DNA from: Solidesulfovibrio magneticus
GTDB lineage: Bacteria > Desulfobacterota > Desulfovibrionia > Desulfovibrionales > Desulfovibrionaceae
Direction of reading: 5' to 3'
Length of the DNA: 64,000 nt
NCBI GenBank assembly: GCA_002482565.1
Contig: DLGG01000068.1
Location: 32,673-96,672, forward strand
In this document: piece by piece, positions 9,283 through 19,297 of the stretch
Position numbering within the stretch: the first letter of the stretch is position 1
Layout: every line of letters starts with the position of its first letter
Position numbers and translations under genes: made by a program
The notes under the pieces: model-generated
Told to the model about the DNA's origin: nothing
Database searches by the model: none
Seen by the model: the letters and a program-made list of their open reading frames with translations, nothing else

Positions 9283-9876
9283 ATGGCTGAACGTCTGGAA
9301 TCCCCCCTGCGCCGCGAACAGATCGCCGAAGCCGCCCTGGACATTGTCGTGCGCCAGGGTATCGGCGCCGTGACCGTGCGCCGCGTGGCCGAAGCCGTGG
9401 GCATCTCGGCCGCCGCGCTGTATCGCCACTACAAAAGCAAGGTCGACATCCTGGCCGCCGTCATGCACGAGCACCAGGAGTTCTTCATGGCCACGGTACG
9501 CACGGCCAAGGCCGAGTCGACGAGCCCGCTGGACGCGATCCGTCGGCTGTACCACTCTTCCATGGTCATGGTCAGCCGCTATTGCGCCTTGCCCGTCGTC
9601 TTTTTATCCGACGTGTTGTGGTTCGAGGAACCGGAATTGCGCGCCCTCAAACTGCAACACCACAAAATGCTGCGGGAAATAGTCGTCGAATTGATTATCG
9701 CAGGGCAGCAGGCCGGCGAAATCCGCACCGATCTGCGCCCGGAAGAAATCGTGATCCATTTTCTCGGGCTCATCGCCATGCCGGCGCTTATCCAGGCCCG
9801 CACGCCGGAAGATCTGGACATGCCCCGCCAGATCACGGCCAACTGGGAGTTGTTCGCCCATGCCGTTGCTCCATGA
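9283..9876 (+). CDS. TetR/AcrR-family transcriptional repressor
   Basis: A 197-aa regulator with an N-terminal TetR helix-turn-helix (about 10-57: QIAEAALDIVVRQG, then VGISAAALYRHYKSK) and a helical ligand-binding C-terminus. It heads the esterase-RND efflux block and most likely represses it and itself; this is inferred from position. No ribosome-binding site is visible: ATG 9283 follows a CCCCCC run just after a promoter-like TAACTT, so translation may be leaderless. It overlaps the next gene by 17 bp if that gene starts at 9860. Confidence 0.88.
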   Translation: MAERLESPLRREQIAEAALDIVVRQGIGAVTVRRVAEAVGISAAALYRHYKSKVDILAAVMHEHQEFFMATVRTAKAESTSPLDAIRRLYHSSMVMVSRYCALPVVFLSDVLWFEEPELRALKLQHHKMLREIVVELIIAGQQAGEIRTDLRPEEIVIHFLGLIAMPALIQARTPEDLDMPRQITANWELFAHAVAP

Positions 9877-10873
9877 TTTTTTTCGCCCTCGAAGTGAACA
9901 CGCGTTAACGCCCCAGGCCATGCCGTTCCATCGTCTGACCCTGGGTCTTGCGGGCCTGGCCGCCCTGGCCGTGCTGGGCGGGCGGGTCGTCTCTCACGAC
10001 GCCGCGCCGACTCCGGCCCGCCGCTCCCCGGCCGCCGTCCAGGACCGCTATGCCGGACGGCTGCCTGATCTGCCGGAAACCGGGGAACTGGTCGTCTACG
10101 CCGGCGCGCCCGGCGAGCCGGCCTTGGACTGCGCCACCCTGCGCCAGGGCCGGACCATGGTCGCCCTGGTCTTTGGCCAGTCCAATGCCTCCAACACCGT
10201 GGACCCAGGCTACGAATCCGGCCGGCCGGTCTACGCCTTTGCCGACGGCGTGTGCACCAAGGCCCGCGACGCCCTGCCCGGGGCCACCGGAACCAAGGGC
10301 AGCTCCTGGCCGCGCCTGGGGGACAAGCTCATTGCCGGCGGCTTCTACGACACCGTCATTTTCGCCAACATCGCCCGGGGCGGCTCCTCCATTCTCGAAT
10401 GGGGGCCGGGCGGCCGCCACAACGCCGTGCTCCTGGCCTCCCTGGATGCCCTGGCCAAGGCCGGGCTGCCGCCCACCCACGTGCTGCTCCACCAGGGCGA
10501 GGCCGACTGCGCCCTGGGCGTGGCCGCGCCAGACTACGCCGACATGCTCGCCGCCGTCATCGACCAGATTCGAAGCAAGGTCGGGCCGGAAACCGATGTC
10601 CTCGTGGCCCGGACCTCCCAGTATTTCGACCTGGTCTGCGGCAACGCGGCCAACCCGGCCTGCTACAAGACCTGCCCGGCCCTGACCCAGGCACAAACCG
10701 CCGCGGCCGACCCGCAGCGCCATGTCCTGTCCGGCCCGGACACCGACCGCCTCGTGCCCTACTCCGACCGCAACGACGGCTACCATTTCACGGCCCAGGC
10801 CGCCGACCGCTTCGCCGAGGCCTGGCTGCCTCTGCTCGCCCGAAGCGAGGCCGCCCCAAGCCGCCTGCAATGA
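9860..10873 (+). CDS. Exported SGNH/SASA-type esterase-like protein
   Basis: A 337-aa protein of the SGNH-like SASA (sialate O-acetylesterase) family. A hydrophobic N-terminal segment (about residues 27-43) suggests export or membrane anchoring. Catalytic signatures are visible: VFGQSNASN (nucleophile Ser), LLHQGEAD, and DGYHFT with a DxxH pair near the C-terminus. Several cysteines (CGNAANPACYKTC) may form disulfides. GGGAG 10 nt before ATG 9860 supports that start; ATG 9920 would give a more standard signal peptide. The gene lies between tetR and the RND adaptor on the same strand. Substrate unknown; sialate is not implied. Confidence 0.72.
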   Translation: MPLLHDFFRPRSEHALTPQAMPFHRLTLGLAGLAALAVLGGRVVSHDAAPTPARRSPAAVQDRYAGRLPDLPETGELVVYAGAPGEPALDCATLRQGRTMVALVFGQSNASNTVDPGYESGRPVYAFADGVCTKARDALPGATGTKGSSWPRLGDKLIAGGFYDTVIFANIARGGSSILEWGPGGRHNAVLLASLDALAKAGLPPTHVLLHQGEADCALGVAAPDYADMLAAVIDQIRSKVGPETDVLVARTSQYFDLVCGNAANPACYKTCPALTQAQTAAADPQRHVLSGPDTDRLVPYSDRNDGYHFTAQAADRFAEAWLPLLARSEAAPSRLQ

Positions 10874-10943
10874 ACCCGCAACCCTTTTCGCCCGCAACCG
10901 GCCGTCGCCATGAGCGCGAGGGCCGCCTGTCCCGGAGGGAATC

Positions 10944-12212
10944 ATGACCGTTTCCATTTTCGCCAAGGCCGCGCGCGCAACCGTCGCCATGTGCCTGCCT
11001 TTTGCCCTGGCCGCCGCCCTGTCCGGCTGCGCCACCGACAGCTCGGGCCAGGAAAACGCCGCCGCGCCGCCGCCGCCCGAAGTCGTGGCCTACGCCGTCA
11101 AGCAGGCCGACATTCCCCTGGAAATGGCCTTCATGGGCCAGACCGCCGGTTCCCGCGAGGTCGAGGTCCGGGCCAGGGTCGGCGGCATCCTGCTTCGCCG
11201 CGACTATGAGGAAGGCTCGCGGGTGCGCCAGGGCCAGCTCATGTTCGAGATCGACCCCGCTCCCTACCAGGCCGCCCTGGAACAGGCCAAGGGCGCCCTG
11301 GCCCAGGCCGAGGCCAGCCTGGCCCAGTCCAAGCGCGACGCCGAGCGCATGGACAAGCTGTTCAAGGGCGACGTGGTGGCCCGCAAGGACTTCGACGACG
11401 CCAGGACCCTGGTGGAAACCGGGACCGCCGCCGTGGACGCGGCCAAGGGCAAGGTCCGCGAGGCTTCGCTCAATCTGGAATGGACCAAGGTCACGGCCCC
11501 CATCTCCGGCATGACCAGCAAGGAGACCCGCTCCGAGGGCAGCCTCGTCACCACCGGCTCCGACGGCAGCCTGCTCACCACCATGTCCCGGGTCGATCCC
11601 ATCTACGTGAACTTCTCCATGTCCGGCCAGGAGATGATGAAGATCCGCAAGCTGCGGGCCGAGGGCAAGGTGGTGGTGGACGGCGGCGATTTCGCCGTAG
11701 GCCTGACCCTGCCCGACGGGTCGTCCTATCCCCTCAAGGGCCGCATCAATTTCACCGACACCCAGGTTGACGCCGCCACCGGCGTGGTCAAGGTCCGGGC
11801 CGAGTTCCAGAACCCTGACGGATCGGTGCTGCCCGGCCAGTTCGTGCGGGTGCGCCTTGAGGGCGCGCGCTTCAAGGACGTGCTCTCCGTGCCCCAGGGC
11901 GCGGTGCTCAACACCCAGATGGGGGCCATGGTCTGGACTCTTGACGACAAAAACCAAGTCGCCCCGCGCCCGGTGGTCCTCGGCGAGGCCGTGGGCAACG
12001 ACTATCTCGTGGAGCAAGGCCTTGGGGCCGGCGAACGCATCATCGCCGAAGGCGTGATCAAGGTGCGCCCCGGCCTGACCGTGCGCGTGCGTGGTGAGGA
12101 GCCCAAGCCGGCCCCGCCGGCCGCCGCGGCCCAGGCCGCTCCGGAAAAGACCCCGGCCGCCGCCCAGAACGGCGAACCCGCCAAGGCCGAGGGCAAGGAG
12201 AACCGTTCATGA
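10944..12212 (+). CDS. RND efflux periplasmic adaptor (MexA/AcrA type) lipoprotein
   Basis: A 422-aa membrane fusion protein linking an RND pump to an outer-membrane channel. The signal peptide ends in a lipobox (LSGC), giving a lipid-anchored N-terminus. A barrel-sandwich half-motif ([25 protein letters not shown], cut here by domain) precedes an alpha-helical hairpin ([20 protein letters not shown]), then the second lipoyl half and beta-barrel. The C-terminal tail is Ala/Pro/Lys-rich. A good ribosome site (CGGAGGGA) precedes ATG 10944. Its stop overlaps the pump start by 4 bp, so the two are coupled. Confidence 0.93.
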   Translation: MTVSIFAKAARATVAMCLPFALAAALSGCATDSSGQENAAAPPPPEVVAYAVKQADIPLEMAFMGQTAGSREVEVRARVGGILLRRDYEEGSRVRQGQLMFEIDPAPYQAALEQAKGALAQAEASLAQSKRDAERMDKLFKGDVVARKDFDDARTLVETGTAAVDAAKGKVREASLNLEWTKVTAPISGMTSKETRSEGSLVTTGSDGSLLTTMSRVDPIYVNFSMSGQEMMKIRKLRAEGKVVVDGGDFAVGLTLPDGSSYPLKGRINFTDTQVDAATGVVKVRAEFQNPDGSVLPGQFVRVRLEGARFKDVLSVPQGAVLNTQMGAMVWTLDDKNQVAPRPVVLGEAVGNDYLVEQGLGAGERIIAEGVIKVRPGLTVRVRGEEPKPAPPAAAAQAAPEKTPAAAQNGEPAKAEGKENRS

Positions 12213-15200
12213 TTTCACGTTTTTTCCTGGGCCGCCCGGTCTTTTCCATCGTCATCTCGCTGGTCATCGTGCTGGCGGGTCTGGCGGCCATCAGAAACCT
12301 GCCCATCGCCCAGTTCCCGGACATCGTGCCGCCCGAAGTCAACGTCACGGCCGTCTATCCCGGGGCCAGCCCCGAGGTCATCGCCTCCACCGTGGCCGCC
12401 CCCCTGGAGCAGCAGATCAACGGCGTCGACAACATGCTCTACATGCGCTCGACGAGCTCCGGCGACGGCACCCTGTCCATCACCGTCACCTTCGCCGTGG
12501 GCACCAACCCCGACCAGAATACGATCAACGTCAATAACCGCGTCCAGGCGGCCCAGACCACCCTGCCCGAGGAAGTCCGCCGCCAGGGCGTAACCGTCAC
12601 CAAAAAATCCTCCAACATCCTCCAGATCGTCGGCTTCGACTCGCCCACCGGCCGCTACGACTCGGTTTTTATCAGCAACTACGTGCTGGTCAACGTCCTG
12701 GACGAGTTAAAGCGCCTGCCCGGCGTCGGCGACGCCTCCATCTTCGGGGCCAAGGACTATTCCATGCGCGTCTGGCTGCGGCCGGACAAGCTGGCCCAGC
12801 TCAAGCTCACGCCCGCCGATGTGGCCAACGCCATCAGCGAGCAAAACGCCCAGTTCGCGGCCGGCCGCATCGGGGCCGAGCCCACCAAGCCCGAAAGCCC
12901 GGTGGCGCTCAATTACATGGTCACCACCAAGGGCCGGCTTTTAACCCCCGAGGAATTCGGCGACATCATCCTGCGCGCCCAGCCCGACGGGTCGCTTTTG
13001 CGCCTGAAGGACGTGGCCCGGGTGGAACTCGGAGCCAAGGACTACAGCTCGATTTCCAAACGCAACGGCAGCCCCACGGTCAACATCGGCATCTTCCTGG
13101 CTCCCGGAGCCAACGCCCTGGACACGGCCGAACGCGTCACGAGCAAACTCAAGGAACTCTCGACCCGCTTCCCCGACGGCATGACCTATTCGGTGCCCCT
13201 GGACACCACCACTTTCGTGCGCGTCTCCATCGAGGAGGTCATCCACACCCTGGTCGAGGCCATGATCCTGGTCTTTCTCGTGGTCTACCTCTTCCTGCAA
13301 AACTTCCGGGCAACGCTCATCCCCTGTCTGGCCGTGCCGGTCTCCATCATCGGCACCTTCGCCGGCATGCAGGCCCTGGGCTTTACCATCAATACGCTGA
13401 CCCTGTTCGGCATGGTGCTGGCCATCGGCATCGTCGTGGACGACGCCATCGTGGTGCTCGAAAACGTTGAGCGCATCATGACCAAGGAGAAGCTGCCGCC
13501 CAAGGAAGCCACGGCCAAGGCCATGGAAGAGGTGACCGGACCGGTGGTGGCCATCGTGCTGGTGCTGTGCGCCGTGTTCGTGCCGGTGGCGTTTTTGGGC
13601 GGCTTGACCGGCCAGATGTACAAGCAGTTCGCCATCACCATCGCCGTGTCCGTGGTCATCTCCGGTCTGGTGGCCCTGACCCTGACCCCGGCCTTGTGCG
13701 CCTCGCTGCTCAAACCCGGCCACCAGGAACCCAACCGGTTTTTCCGGGGCTTTAACCGCCTGTTTGACGCCATCACCGCCGGCTACGGCGCGGGCGTGGC
13801 CTTTCTGCTGCGTCGCAGCGCCTTTGCCATGCTGCTTTTCGCCGGTTTGTGCCTGGGCACGGGCTGGCTGTTCAAGCAGGTGCCCGGGGGACTGGTCCCG
13901 GACGAAGACCAGGGCTATGTCATCGCCGTCAACATCCTGCCCGACGGCACGTCGCTGCGGGCCACCGAAGGCATCGCCGACGCCATGGACGCGATGAACA
14001 TGCAGGACCCCTCGGTCAAGGACGTCATCGCCATCACCGGCCTTGATCTCTTGAGCTTCACCTACCGCTCCAACTACGGCACCATCTTCATGCCGCTCAA
14101 ACCCTGGAAGGAACGTCCCGGCGAGGAGCTGTCCTCGTTTTCCGTGGTCAAGCGCATCTTCGGCCGGGGCATGGCCCTGCCCAAAAGCCTGACCCTGGCC
14201 TTCAACCCGCCGGCCATCTCCGGCATGTCCAACACCGGCGGCTTCGACGCCTACCTGCAAAGCCGCGGCGAGGGCGACGTCAAGGCCCTGGCCGCCATGG
14301 CCGACAAGCTCGTGGCCGAGGCCTCCAAAAACCCGGTGCTCGGCCGGGTGGCCACCACCTTCGGGGCTAACGTGCCCCAGTTGCGCATCGACCTGGACCG
14401 CGAAAAGGCCAAGGCCCTGGGCGTGGCCGTAAGCGACGTCTTCGCCGCCATGCAGGCCACGTTCGGCGCGTATTACGTCAACGACTTCAACAAGTTCGGC
14501 CGGACCTTCAAGGTCCAGATCCAGTCCGAGGCCGATTTCCGCGACCGCCCCGAGGACCTGCGCGACGTGTTCGTGCGCTCCAGCAAGGGCGAGATGATCC
14601 CCCTGACCGCCCTGGCCACCATCGAAAAGTCCACCGGCCCCGAGGTCATGGAACGCTTCAACGTCTTCCCGGCCGCCAAGATCATGGGCCAGCCCGCCCC
14701 GGGCCACACCTCGGGCGAGGCCCTGGCCGCCATGGAGCAGGCCGCGGCCAAGGTGCTGCCGCCGGAATACACCCTGGCCTGGACCGGCTCGGCCTACCAG
14801 GAAAAGGCCGCCCAGGGCTCCTCGGCGCTCATCTTCGCCATGGGCATCGTCATGGTCATCCTCATCCTGGCCGCCCAGTACGAACGCTGGACCCTGCCCT
14901 TTGCCGTGGTCATGGCCGTGCCGTTCGCCCTGTTCGGGGCCATCGCCGCCGTCTACGGCCGGGACCTCAGCAACGACATCTACTTCCAGATCGCCCTGGT
15001 GACGCTCATTGGCCTGGCCGCGAAAAACGCCATCCTCATCGTGGAGTTCGCGGTGCTGGAGGTCAAGGCCGGCAAAACCCTGGCCGAGGCGGCGCTGTCG
15101 GCGGCCAAGCTGCGCTTTCGGCCCATCATCATGACCTCGCTGGCCTTTATCCTCGGCTGTCTGCCTCTGGCCGTGTCCACGGGCGCGGGCGCCAACAGCC

Positions 15201-15358
15201 GCCACGCCATCGGCACCGGCGTCATCGGCGGCATGCTCGGGGCCACCATCATCGCGCCGTTTTTCATCCCGGTCTTTTTCAAGCTCATCATGGGTCTTGG
15301 AGCCTGGGTGCAACAAGTAACAGGGAAACATGTTGCCAAGGAGCAGAAAGCAGACTAA
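12209..15358 (+). CDS. RND efflux pump inner-membrane transporter (AcrB/MexB type)
   Basis: A 1049-aa HAE1-type RND proton antiporter. Typical features are the N-terminal [20 protein letters not shown] segment, the porter-domain motif [18 protein letters not shown], transmembrane segment 4 with [16 protein letters not shown] (the paired Asp of the proton relay), and the second-half [14 protein letters not shown] motif. Length is normal for AcrB. It would export hydrophobic or amphiphilic compounds with the upstream adaptor; no TolC-like channel is encoded nearby. The gene ends 1 nt before a perfect palindrome in front of marR. Confidence 0.95.
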   Translation: MISRFFLGRPVFSIVISLVIVLAGLAAIRNLPIAQFPDIVPPEVNVTAVYPGASPEVIASTVAAPLEQQINGVDNMLYMRSTSSGDGTLSITVTFAVGTNPDQNTINVNNRVQAAQTTLPEEVRRQGVTVTKKSSNILQIVGFDSPTGRYDSVFISNYVLVNVLDELKRLPGVGDASIFGAKDYSMRVWLRPDKLAQLKLTPADVANAISEQNAQFAAGRIGAEPTKPESPVALNYMVTTKGRLLTPEEFGDIILRAQPDGSLLRLKDVARVELGAKDYSSISKRNGSPTVNIGIFLAPGANALDTAERVTSKLKELSTRFPDGMTYSVPLDTTTFVRVSIEEVIHTLVEAMILVFLVVYLFLQNFRATLIPCLAVPVSIIGTFAGMQALGFTINTLTLFGMVLAIGIVVDDAIVVLENVERIMTKEKLPPKEATAKAMEEVTGPVVAIVLVLCAVFVPVAFLGGLTGQMYKQFAITIAVSVVISGLVALTLTPALCASLLKPGHQEPNRFFRGFNRLFDAITAGYGAGVAFLLRRSAFAMLLFAGLCLGTGWLFKQVPGGLVPDEDQGYVIAVNILPDGTSLRATEGIADAMDAMNMQDPSVKDVIAITGLDLLSFTYRSNYGTIFMPLKPWKERPGEELSSFSVVKRIFGRGMALPKSLTLAFNPPAISGMSNTGGFDAYLQSRGEGDVKALAAMADKLVAEASKNPVLGRVATTFGANVPQLRIDLDREKAKALGVAVSDVFAAMQATFGAYYVNDFNKFGRTFKVQIQSEADFRDRPEDLRDVFVRSSKGEMIPLTALATIEKSTGPEVMERFNVFPAAKIMGQPAPGHTSGEALAAMEQAAAKVLPPEYTLAWTGSAYQEKAAQGSSALIFAMGIVMVILILAAQYERWTLPFAVVMAVPFALFGAIAAVYGRDLSNDIYFQIALVTLIGLAAKNAILIVEFAVLEVKAGKTLAEAALSAAKLRFRPIIMTSLAFILGCLPLAVSTGAGANSRHAIGTGVIGGMLGATIIAPFFIPVFFKLIMGLGAWVQQVTGKHVAKEQKAD

Positions 15359-15381
15359 TGGTTTTATAAGTTATAAAACCA
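15359..15381. promoter_or_regulatory. Perfect 23-bp palindrome, likely MarR operator
   Basis: Two 11-nt half-sites (TGGTTTTATAA and its exact complement) flank a single central G between the pump stop codon and marR. It is strikingly AT-rich in a GC-rich locus. MarR proteins commonly bind such palindromes and control their own gene; binding here is inferred. It could also act as a weak hairpin at the end of the pump transcript. Confidence 0.6.
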
Positions 15382-15424
15382 TGCGCGCGGGAAGTCGCGA
15401 CGCGCGTCGGAAAAGGAGCACCCC

Positions 15425-15874
15425 ATGGAATCCTCTCCGTCTGTCGCTGTCCCCGAGCAGGCTTCGGAATCCCTCCCCATTGCCCTCAACGACGTAGCCC
15501 GGGCCTGGCGGTCCCGGTTGGACGAACGCCTTCGCCCCCTTGGCCTGTCAAGCGCCATGTGGGCTGTCATCCGCCGCCTGGCCATCGGCCAGGCGGCGTT
15601 GACCCAACGCGAGCTGGCCGAGGCCGTGGGCATCGAAGGCCCGACGCTGGTGCGCCTGCTGGACCGGCTGGAACAGCACGGCATCGCCCGGCGCGTGTCC
15701 GATCCCCGGGACCGGCGCATCAAGCGGGTGGAACTGGCCGAACAGGCCAGGCAGAACTGGGACGCCTCCCTGAAGGCCGGCCTGGAACTCAGCAGCGAAC
15801 TGACGCGCGGCATCCCGTCCAAGGACCTCGAAACCACGCGCACGGTTTTGCGGACCATGCTCGAACGCCTCTAA
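15425..15874 (+). CDS. MarR-family transcriptional regulator
   Basis: A 149-aa winged-helix regulator. The recognition region reads LTQRELAEAVGIEGPTLVRLLDRLEQ, followed by the wing ARRVSDPRDRRIKRVELAEQ, both typical of MarR/SlyA proteins. It is preceded by AAAAGGAG 6 nt before ATG 15425. The perfect palindrome 44 nt upstream is its probable operator. It closes the efflux block, which thus carries two regulators: TetR at the head and MarR at the tail. The effector is not predictable. Confidence 0.9.
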   Translation: MESSPSVAVPEQASESLPIALNDVARAWRSRLDERLRPLGLSSAMWAVIRRLAIGQAALTQRELAEAVGIEGPTLVRLLDRLEQHGIARRVSDPRDRRIKRVELAEQARQNWDASLKAGLELSSELTRGIPSKDLETTRTVLRTMLERL

Positions 15875-16017
15875 AGGCGGCCCAACATCTGCCTTGTCCA
15901 TCCCGAAGGTTTGGGGCATACTGGCTGCGAGAACGACGACGTTTTCCAGCTGGTTGCCCCAACCCTTACCAATGCCGGTCGCGCGCAAGCTCCCGTTCCG
16001 GACGTCCTCCCCAGCCT

Positions 16018-16983
16018 ATGCCCATCCCTGCCGCGCCGTCATGCTTACGTCTCGTGCCGCGCCTTGCCTCCGGCTGGCTGCTGGCCGGGCTTTTGCTCGT
16101 GTCCCTGGCCGCTGGCTGCGCCCAGAAAAAGCCGCCGACCCCGGTGCGGCTGGCTCCGGAAACCACAGCCGAATCGCCTGAAAGCGTCATCATGCGCGCC
16201 ACCCCGGCCATTGCCGCCGGCCAGGCCACGCCCACCATCTATCAGGAGCGCGGCGAGGCCTACTACCGTATGGGGCAGTTCGAACTGGCCCAGAAGGATT
16301 TCGAACAGGCCCGCAACGCCGGCGGCGGCGCACAGGCCGCCTACGACCTCGGCGCGGCCGCCTACATGAATCAGGACTACCAAAAGGCCATCAACTACTT
16401 CTCCGACGCCATCGCCAAGGACGCCACCATGGCCAAGGCCTACAACAATCGCGGCGTGGCTTCCTTTGCCCTGGGCCAGTACGACAAGGCCGGAGCCGAT
16501 TTCTCCGCCGCCGCCGGGCTTGGCGGCCAAAGCGCCGCGGCCTCGCTGTTCAACCGGGCCCTGGCCTATCAGGCCCAGAACGAATTCGACCGGGCCCTGG
16601 CCGACTACGACCGGGTCATCGGTCTGGACCCGTCCCAGACCGCCGCCCGCAACAACAAGGCCGACATTTTCATCACCCTTCGCCGCTACGACGAAGCCCT
16701 CGTCGAACTCGACGCGGCCATCCGCCTGAACTCCGGCGACCCCGACCTGTATTACAACCGCGCCCTGGTCCGGGAAAAACTCGGCAACTATCCCCAGGCC
16801 ATGGAAGACTACGACCGGGCCGCCAAACTGCGTTCCAACTTCGGCCAGGCCTATCGCAACCGGGGCGTGCTGCGCCTGCGCTTGCAGATGACCCGCGAGG
16901 GCTGCGCCGATCTCTCCCTGGCCTGCCAGTTCGGCTACTGCGGCCATCTGGAAAAGGCCAAAAACTTCGGCCTGTGCCAGTAG
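16018..16983 (+). CDS. TPR-repeat lipoprotein preceding gspC
   Basis: A 321-aa lipoprotein: the signal peptide ends in lipobox LAAG-Cys (about residue 33), then at least six tetratricopeptide repeats (for example QERGEAYYRMGQFELAQKDF, AYNNRGVASFALGQYDKAGA, YYNRALVREKLGNYPQAMED), ending in a Cys-rich tail (CADLSLACQFGYCGH). TPR lipoproteins can act as assembly or pilotin factors. It ends 25 nt before gspC on the same strand, so a T2SS-related role is plausible but inferred. No strong ribosome site precedes ATG 16018; this start is chosen for the signal peptide. Confidence 0.8.
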   Translation: MPIPAAPSCLRLVPRLASGWLLAGLLLVSLAAGCAQKKPPTPVRLAPETTAESPESVIMRATPAIAAGQATPTIYQERGEAYYRMGQFELAQKDFEQARNAGGGAQAAYDLGAAAYMNQDYQKAINYFSDAIAKDATMAKAYNNRGVASFALGQYDKAGADFSAAAGLGGQSAAASLFNRALAYQAQNEFDRALADYDRVIGLDPSQTAARNNKADIFITLRRYDEALVELDAAIRLNSGDPDLYYNRALVREKLGNYPQAMEDYDRAAKLRSNFGQAYRNRGVLRLRLQMTREGCADLSLACQFGYCGHLEKAKNFGLCQ

Positions 16984-17008
16984 CGGCCGAAGCCGGGGGA
17001 CAGGCGTC

Positions 17009-17476
17009 GTGACCGAATACGGCATCAGGCGGCTGGCCATGGGCGCAAGCGCGCTGTTTCTCGCCGGGGCGGCCCTCGTCGTCGTCGCGGCCTGGCGCTT
17101 TACCGCCACCCCGCCCCCGCCGCCGGCTCCGGCCGCCAGTCCCAAGGCCCCGCCTCCGCGGCAGGCGACCGCTGGGCCGGAGTTGACTCGCACCATCCTG
17201 GCCAACGACGTCTTCGGCTTGACCCCGCTGCCCGACCAACAGGCCAAAACCAAGCAACCGCCCAAACCGGCTGAGATCGACATGGAGCTGGCCGGCACGG
17301 TCATTGCCGCCGACGGCCGCCATGCCGCCGCCTTTCTGCGCGACAAGGGCAACAAATCCCAGAAGGCCTACGCCGTGGGGGCCACGGTCAAGGATGCCCG
17401 CATCAAATCCATCGGCAAGAATTTCGTCATCCTCGAACGGCAGGGCCGCGAGGAGATTTTGACCATGAAGCCTTAA
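17009..17476 (+). CDS. gspC: Type II secretion inner-membrane protein GspC (short form)
   Basis: A 155-aa bitopic protein. It has one N-terminal membrane segment (about 9-29), a Pro/Ala-rich periplasmic linker, and a homology region (about 90-150: ELAGTVIAADGRHAAAF to NFVILERQGREE) that in GspC proteins contacts the secretin N0 domain. It ends right after this region, so the PDZ or coiled-coil tail of longer GspC proteins is absent. GTG 17009 is preceded by GGGGA. It starts the gspC-M run. The homology region is diagnostic; the short length also occurs in other T2SS lineages. Confidence 0.85.
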   Translation: MTEYGIRRLAMGASALFLAGAALVVVAAWRFTATPPPPPAPAASPKAPPPRQATAGPELTRTILANDVFGLTPLPDQQAKTKQPPKPAEIDMELAGTVIAADGRHAAAFLRDKGNKSQKAYAVGATVKDARIKSIGKNFVILERQGREEILTMKP

Positions 17477-17568
17477 GCCCGGCCATTTCGCCGGCAGCGC
17501 CCAGGAACGAAGCCGGCCGGCCGAAGCTGCCGGCGCATCCCCTGCGGCGCGCGACCGCAAGGCCCGCC

Positions 17569-18798
17569 ATGCCCGTCTACGAATACGCCGCCGTCGATGC
17601 CAAGGGCCGCGCCAAACAAGGCATTGTCTCCGCTGAAAGCCCGCAAGGCGCCCGAGCCGCCCTGCGGGCCAGACGGCTTTTCGTCACCGCCCTGGCCGAG
17701 GCCGCCTCGGGCGCGGCGACCCGGGGACGCGGCGAGACGGCCTCTTTGCCGTTTTTCGCCCGCCGCATGGGCCGAGGCGAACTGCTCGCCGCGACACAAG
17801 TGCTGGCCACGCTGCTGGAAGCCGGCCTGCCCCTGGACAAGGCCCTGGCTGCCCTCATCGAGCAGATGCGCGCCGGCCGGGGCAAGTGGGTCTTTTCCCA
17901 CATCCTGGAACGCATCCGCGAAGGCCAGGACTTTTCCACCGCCCTGGCCGCCTATCCGGCCGTGTTCCCGCCCACCTACGTCAGCATGGTGCGTTCGGCC
18001 GAAGCCACGGGCATGTTGCCCATCGTTTTGGGCAACCTGGCCGAATATCTCGACCGCCAGATGCAGTTGGCCCGCACCCTGCAAGCCGCCCTAGCCTACC
18101 CGGCCTTCATGTTCGTCTTCGGCCTGGGCGTCATGGCCTTGCTTTTGGCCTACGTCATCCCCGAAGTCACCAGGATTTTTGTGGATCTGCGCCGGGCCCT
18201 GCCCCTGCCGACCGTCATTCTCATCGCGGCCAGCGACTTCGTACGGGTCTGGTGGCCGTTTCTCCTCGGCGGTCTGGCCGGGCTGGTCCTGGCCGGCCAC
18301 CGGGCGCTACGCACCAGGCGCGGCCGGGCCTTGGCCGACAGGCTCATCCTCGCCCTGCCCGTGGTCGGCCCCATCGCCCGCAACGCCGCCACGGCCCGCC
18401 TGGCCCGAACCCTTGGCACCTGCCTCGACCAGGGCGTGACCATGCTTTCTGCCCTTCGCATCGCCGGCTCGGTGTCGGGCAACATGGTGTTCGAACAGGC
18501 CATGGAGCGCATTCGCGACGCGGCCAGCCAGGGCGGAGGGCTCACCGACCCCATGCGCGAGGCCGACATCTTCCCGCCCATCACCCTCCAGCTCGTCTCG
18601 GCCGGCGAGCAAAGCGGACGGCTGGGCGAACTGCTCATCGGCCTGGCCCGGATGCTCGAAAACGACGTCAGCGCCCGCATCAAAAGCGCCAGCTCGCTTT
18701 TTGAACCCGTCATGATCCTGTTGCTCGGCGGCATGGTCGGCCTTATGGTGCTGGCGGTGCTGCTGCCCATCTTCGAAATGAGCAGCCTGATCGGCTGA
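17569..18798 (+). CDS. gspF: Type II secretion inner-membrane platform protein GspF
   Basis: A 409-aa polytopic inner-membrane protein with two T2SSF domains (about 75-195 and 275-398), each with the paired conserved pattern ([20 protein letters not shown] and [20 protein letters not shown]). Three hydrophobic segments are visible near residues 175-195, 222-245 and 375-400. The N-terminal [18 protein letters not shown] is the classic GspF opening. It forms the platform on which GspE acts. It sits 92 nt after gspC and 20 nt before gspG. Confidence 0.95.
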   Translation: MPVYEYAAVDAKGRAKQGIVSAESPQGARAALRARRLFVTALAEAASGAATRGRGETASLPFFARRMGRGELLAATQVLATLLEAGLPLDKALAALIEQMRAGRGKWVFSHILERIREGQDFSTALAAYPAVFPPTYVSMVRSAEATGMLPIVLGNLAEYLDRQMQLARTLQAALAYPAFMFVFGLGVMALLLAYVIPEVTRIFVDLRRALPLPTVILIAASDFVRVWWPFLLGGLAGLVLAGHRALRTRRGRALADRLILALPVVGPIARNAATARLARTLGTCLDQGVTMLSALRIAGSVSGNMVFEQAMERIRDAASQGGGLTDPMREADIFPPITLQLVSAGEQSGRLGELLIGLARMLENDVSARIKSASSLFEPVMILLLGGMVGLMVLAVLLPIFEMSSLIG

Positions 18799-18818
18799 CA
18801 ACCTTCCAAGGAGGCCCC

Positions 18819-19286
18819 ATGCGCGCCTATGCCGCTCTCGCCGCCCGCCGGTCCCGTCGCCTTGATGCGGCCGGATTTACGCTCATTGAACTCATGGTGG
18901 TCATCGTCATTCTCGGCGTCCTGGCCGGGCTTGTCCTGCCGCGCATCGTGGACCAGCCCGACAAGGCCCGGGTGGTCAAGGCCAAGACCCAGATCGAGGC
19001 CCTGTCCATGGCCCTTAAGCAGTACAAGCTCGACAACGGCTTTTATCCCAGCACCGAGCAGGGTTTGAGAGCGCTTCGGGAAAAGCCGTCCATCGGCCGG
19101 GTGCCCCAGAACTATCCGCCCAAGGGCTACCTCGATTCCCTGCCCAAGGACCCCTGGGGCCGCGACTATGTCTACCTGTGCCCGGGCGAGCACGGCGACT
19201 TCGACCTCATTTCCCTGGGAGCCGACAGCCAGGAAGGCGGCGAAGGCGTGGACGCCGACGTCAAGAGCTGGGAGCTGGGCGGCTGA
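18819..19286 (+). CDS. gspG: Type II secretion major pseudopilin GspG
   Basis: A 155-aa major pseudopilin. The prepilin peptidase site is [12 protein letters not shown], followed by a hydrophobic helix. The C-terminal globular part has the GspG calcium-loop region ([32 protein letters not shown], then DADVKSWEL). The leader is long (19 residues, Arg-rich). AAGGAGG precedes ATG 18819. Processing needs a GspO/PilD peptidase that is not encoded in this window. Confidence 0.96.
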   Translation: MRAYAALAARRSRRLDAAGFTLIELMVVIVILGVLAGLVLPRIVDQPDKARVVKAKTQIEALSMALKQYKLDNGFYPSTEQGLRALREKPSIGRVPQNYPPKGYLDSLPKDPWGRDYVYLCPGEHGDFDLISLGADSQEGGEGVDADVKSWELGG

Positions 19287-19297
19287 CGGCGCATCCC

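Noticed and set aside
12941..15331. Long antisense open frame over the RND pump, and similar ones over gspD (5222-7408), porter genes and the CheA-like kinase (43336-44814)
   Set aside because: These follow from high GC third positions; their products are Gly/His/Gln- or Arg/Pro-rich with no domain, and they mirror strong genes.
9183..15900. Efflux block as a mobile island
   Set aside because: No integrase, transposase, tRNA or flanking direct repeat was seen, and base composition matches its neighbours by eye.
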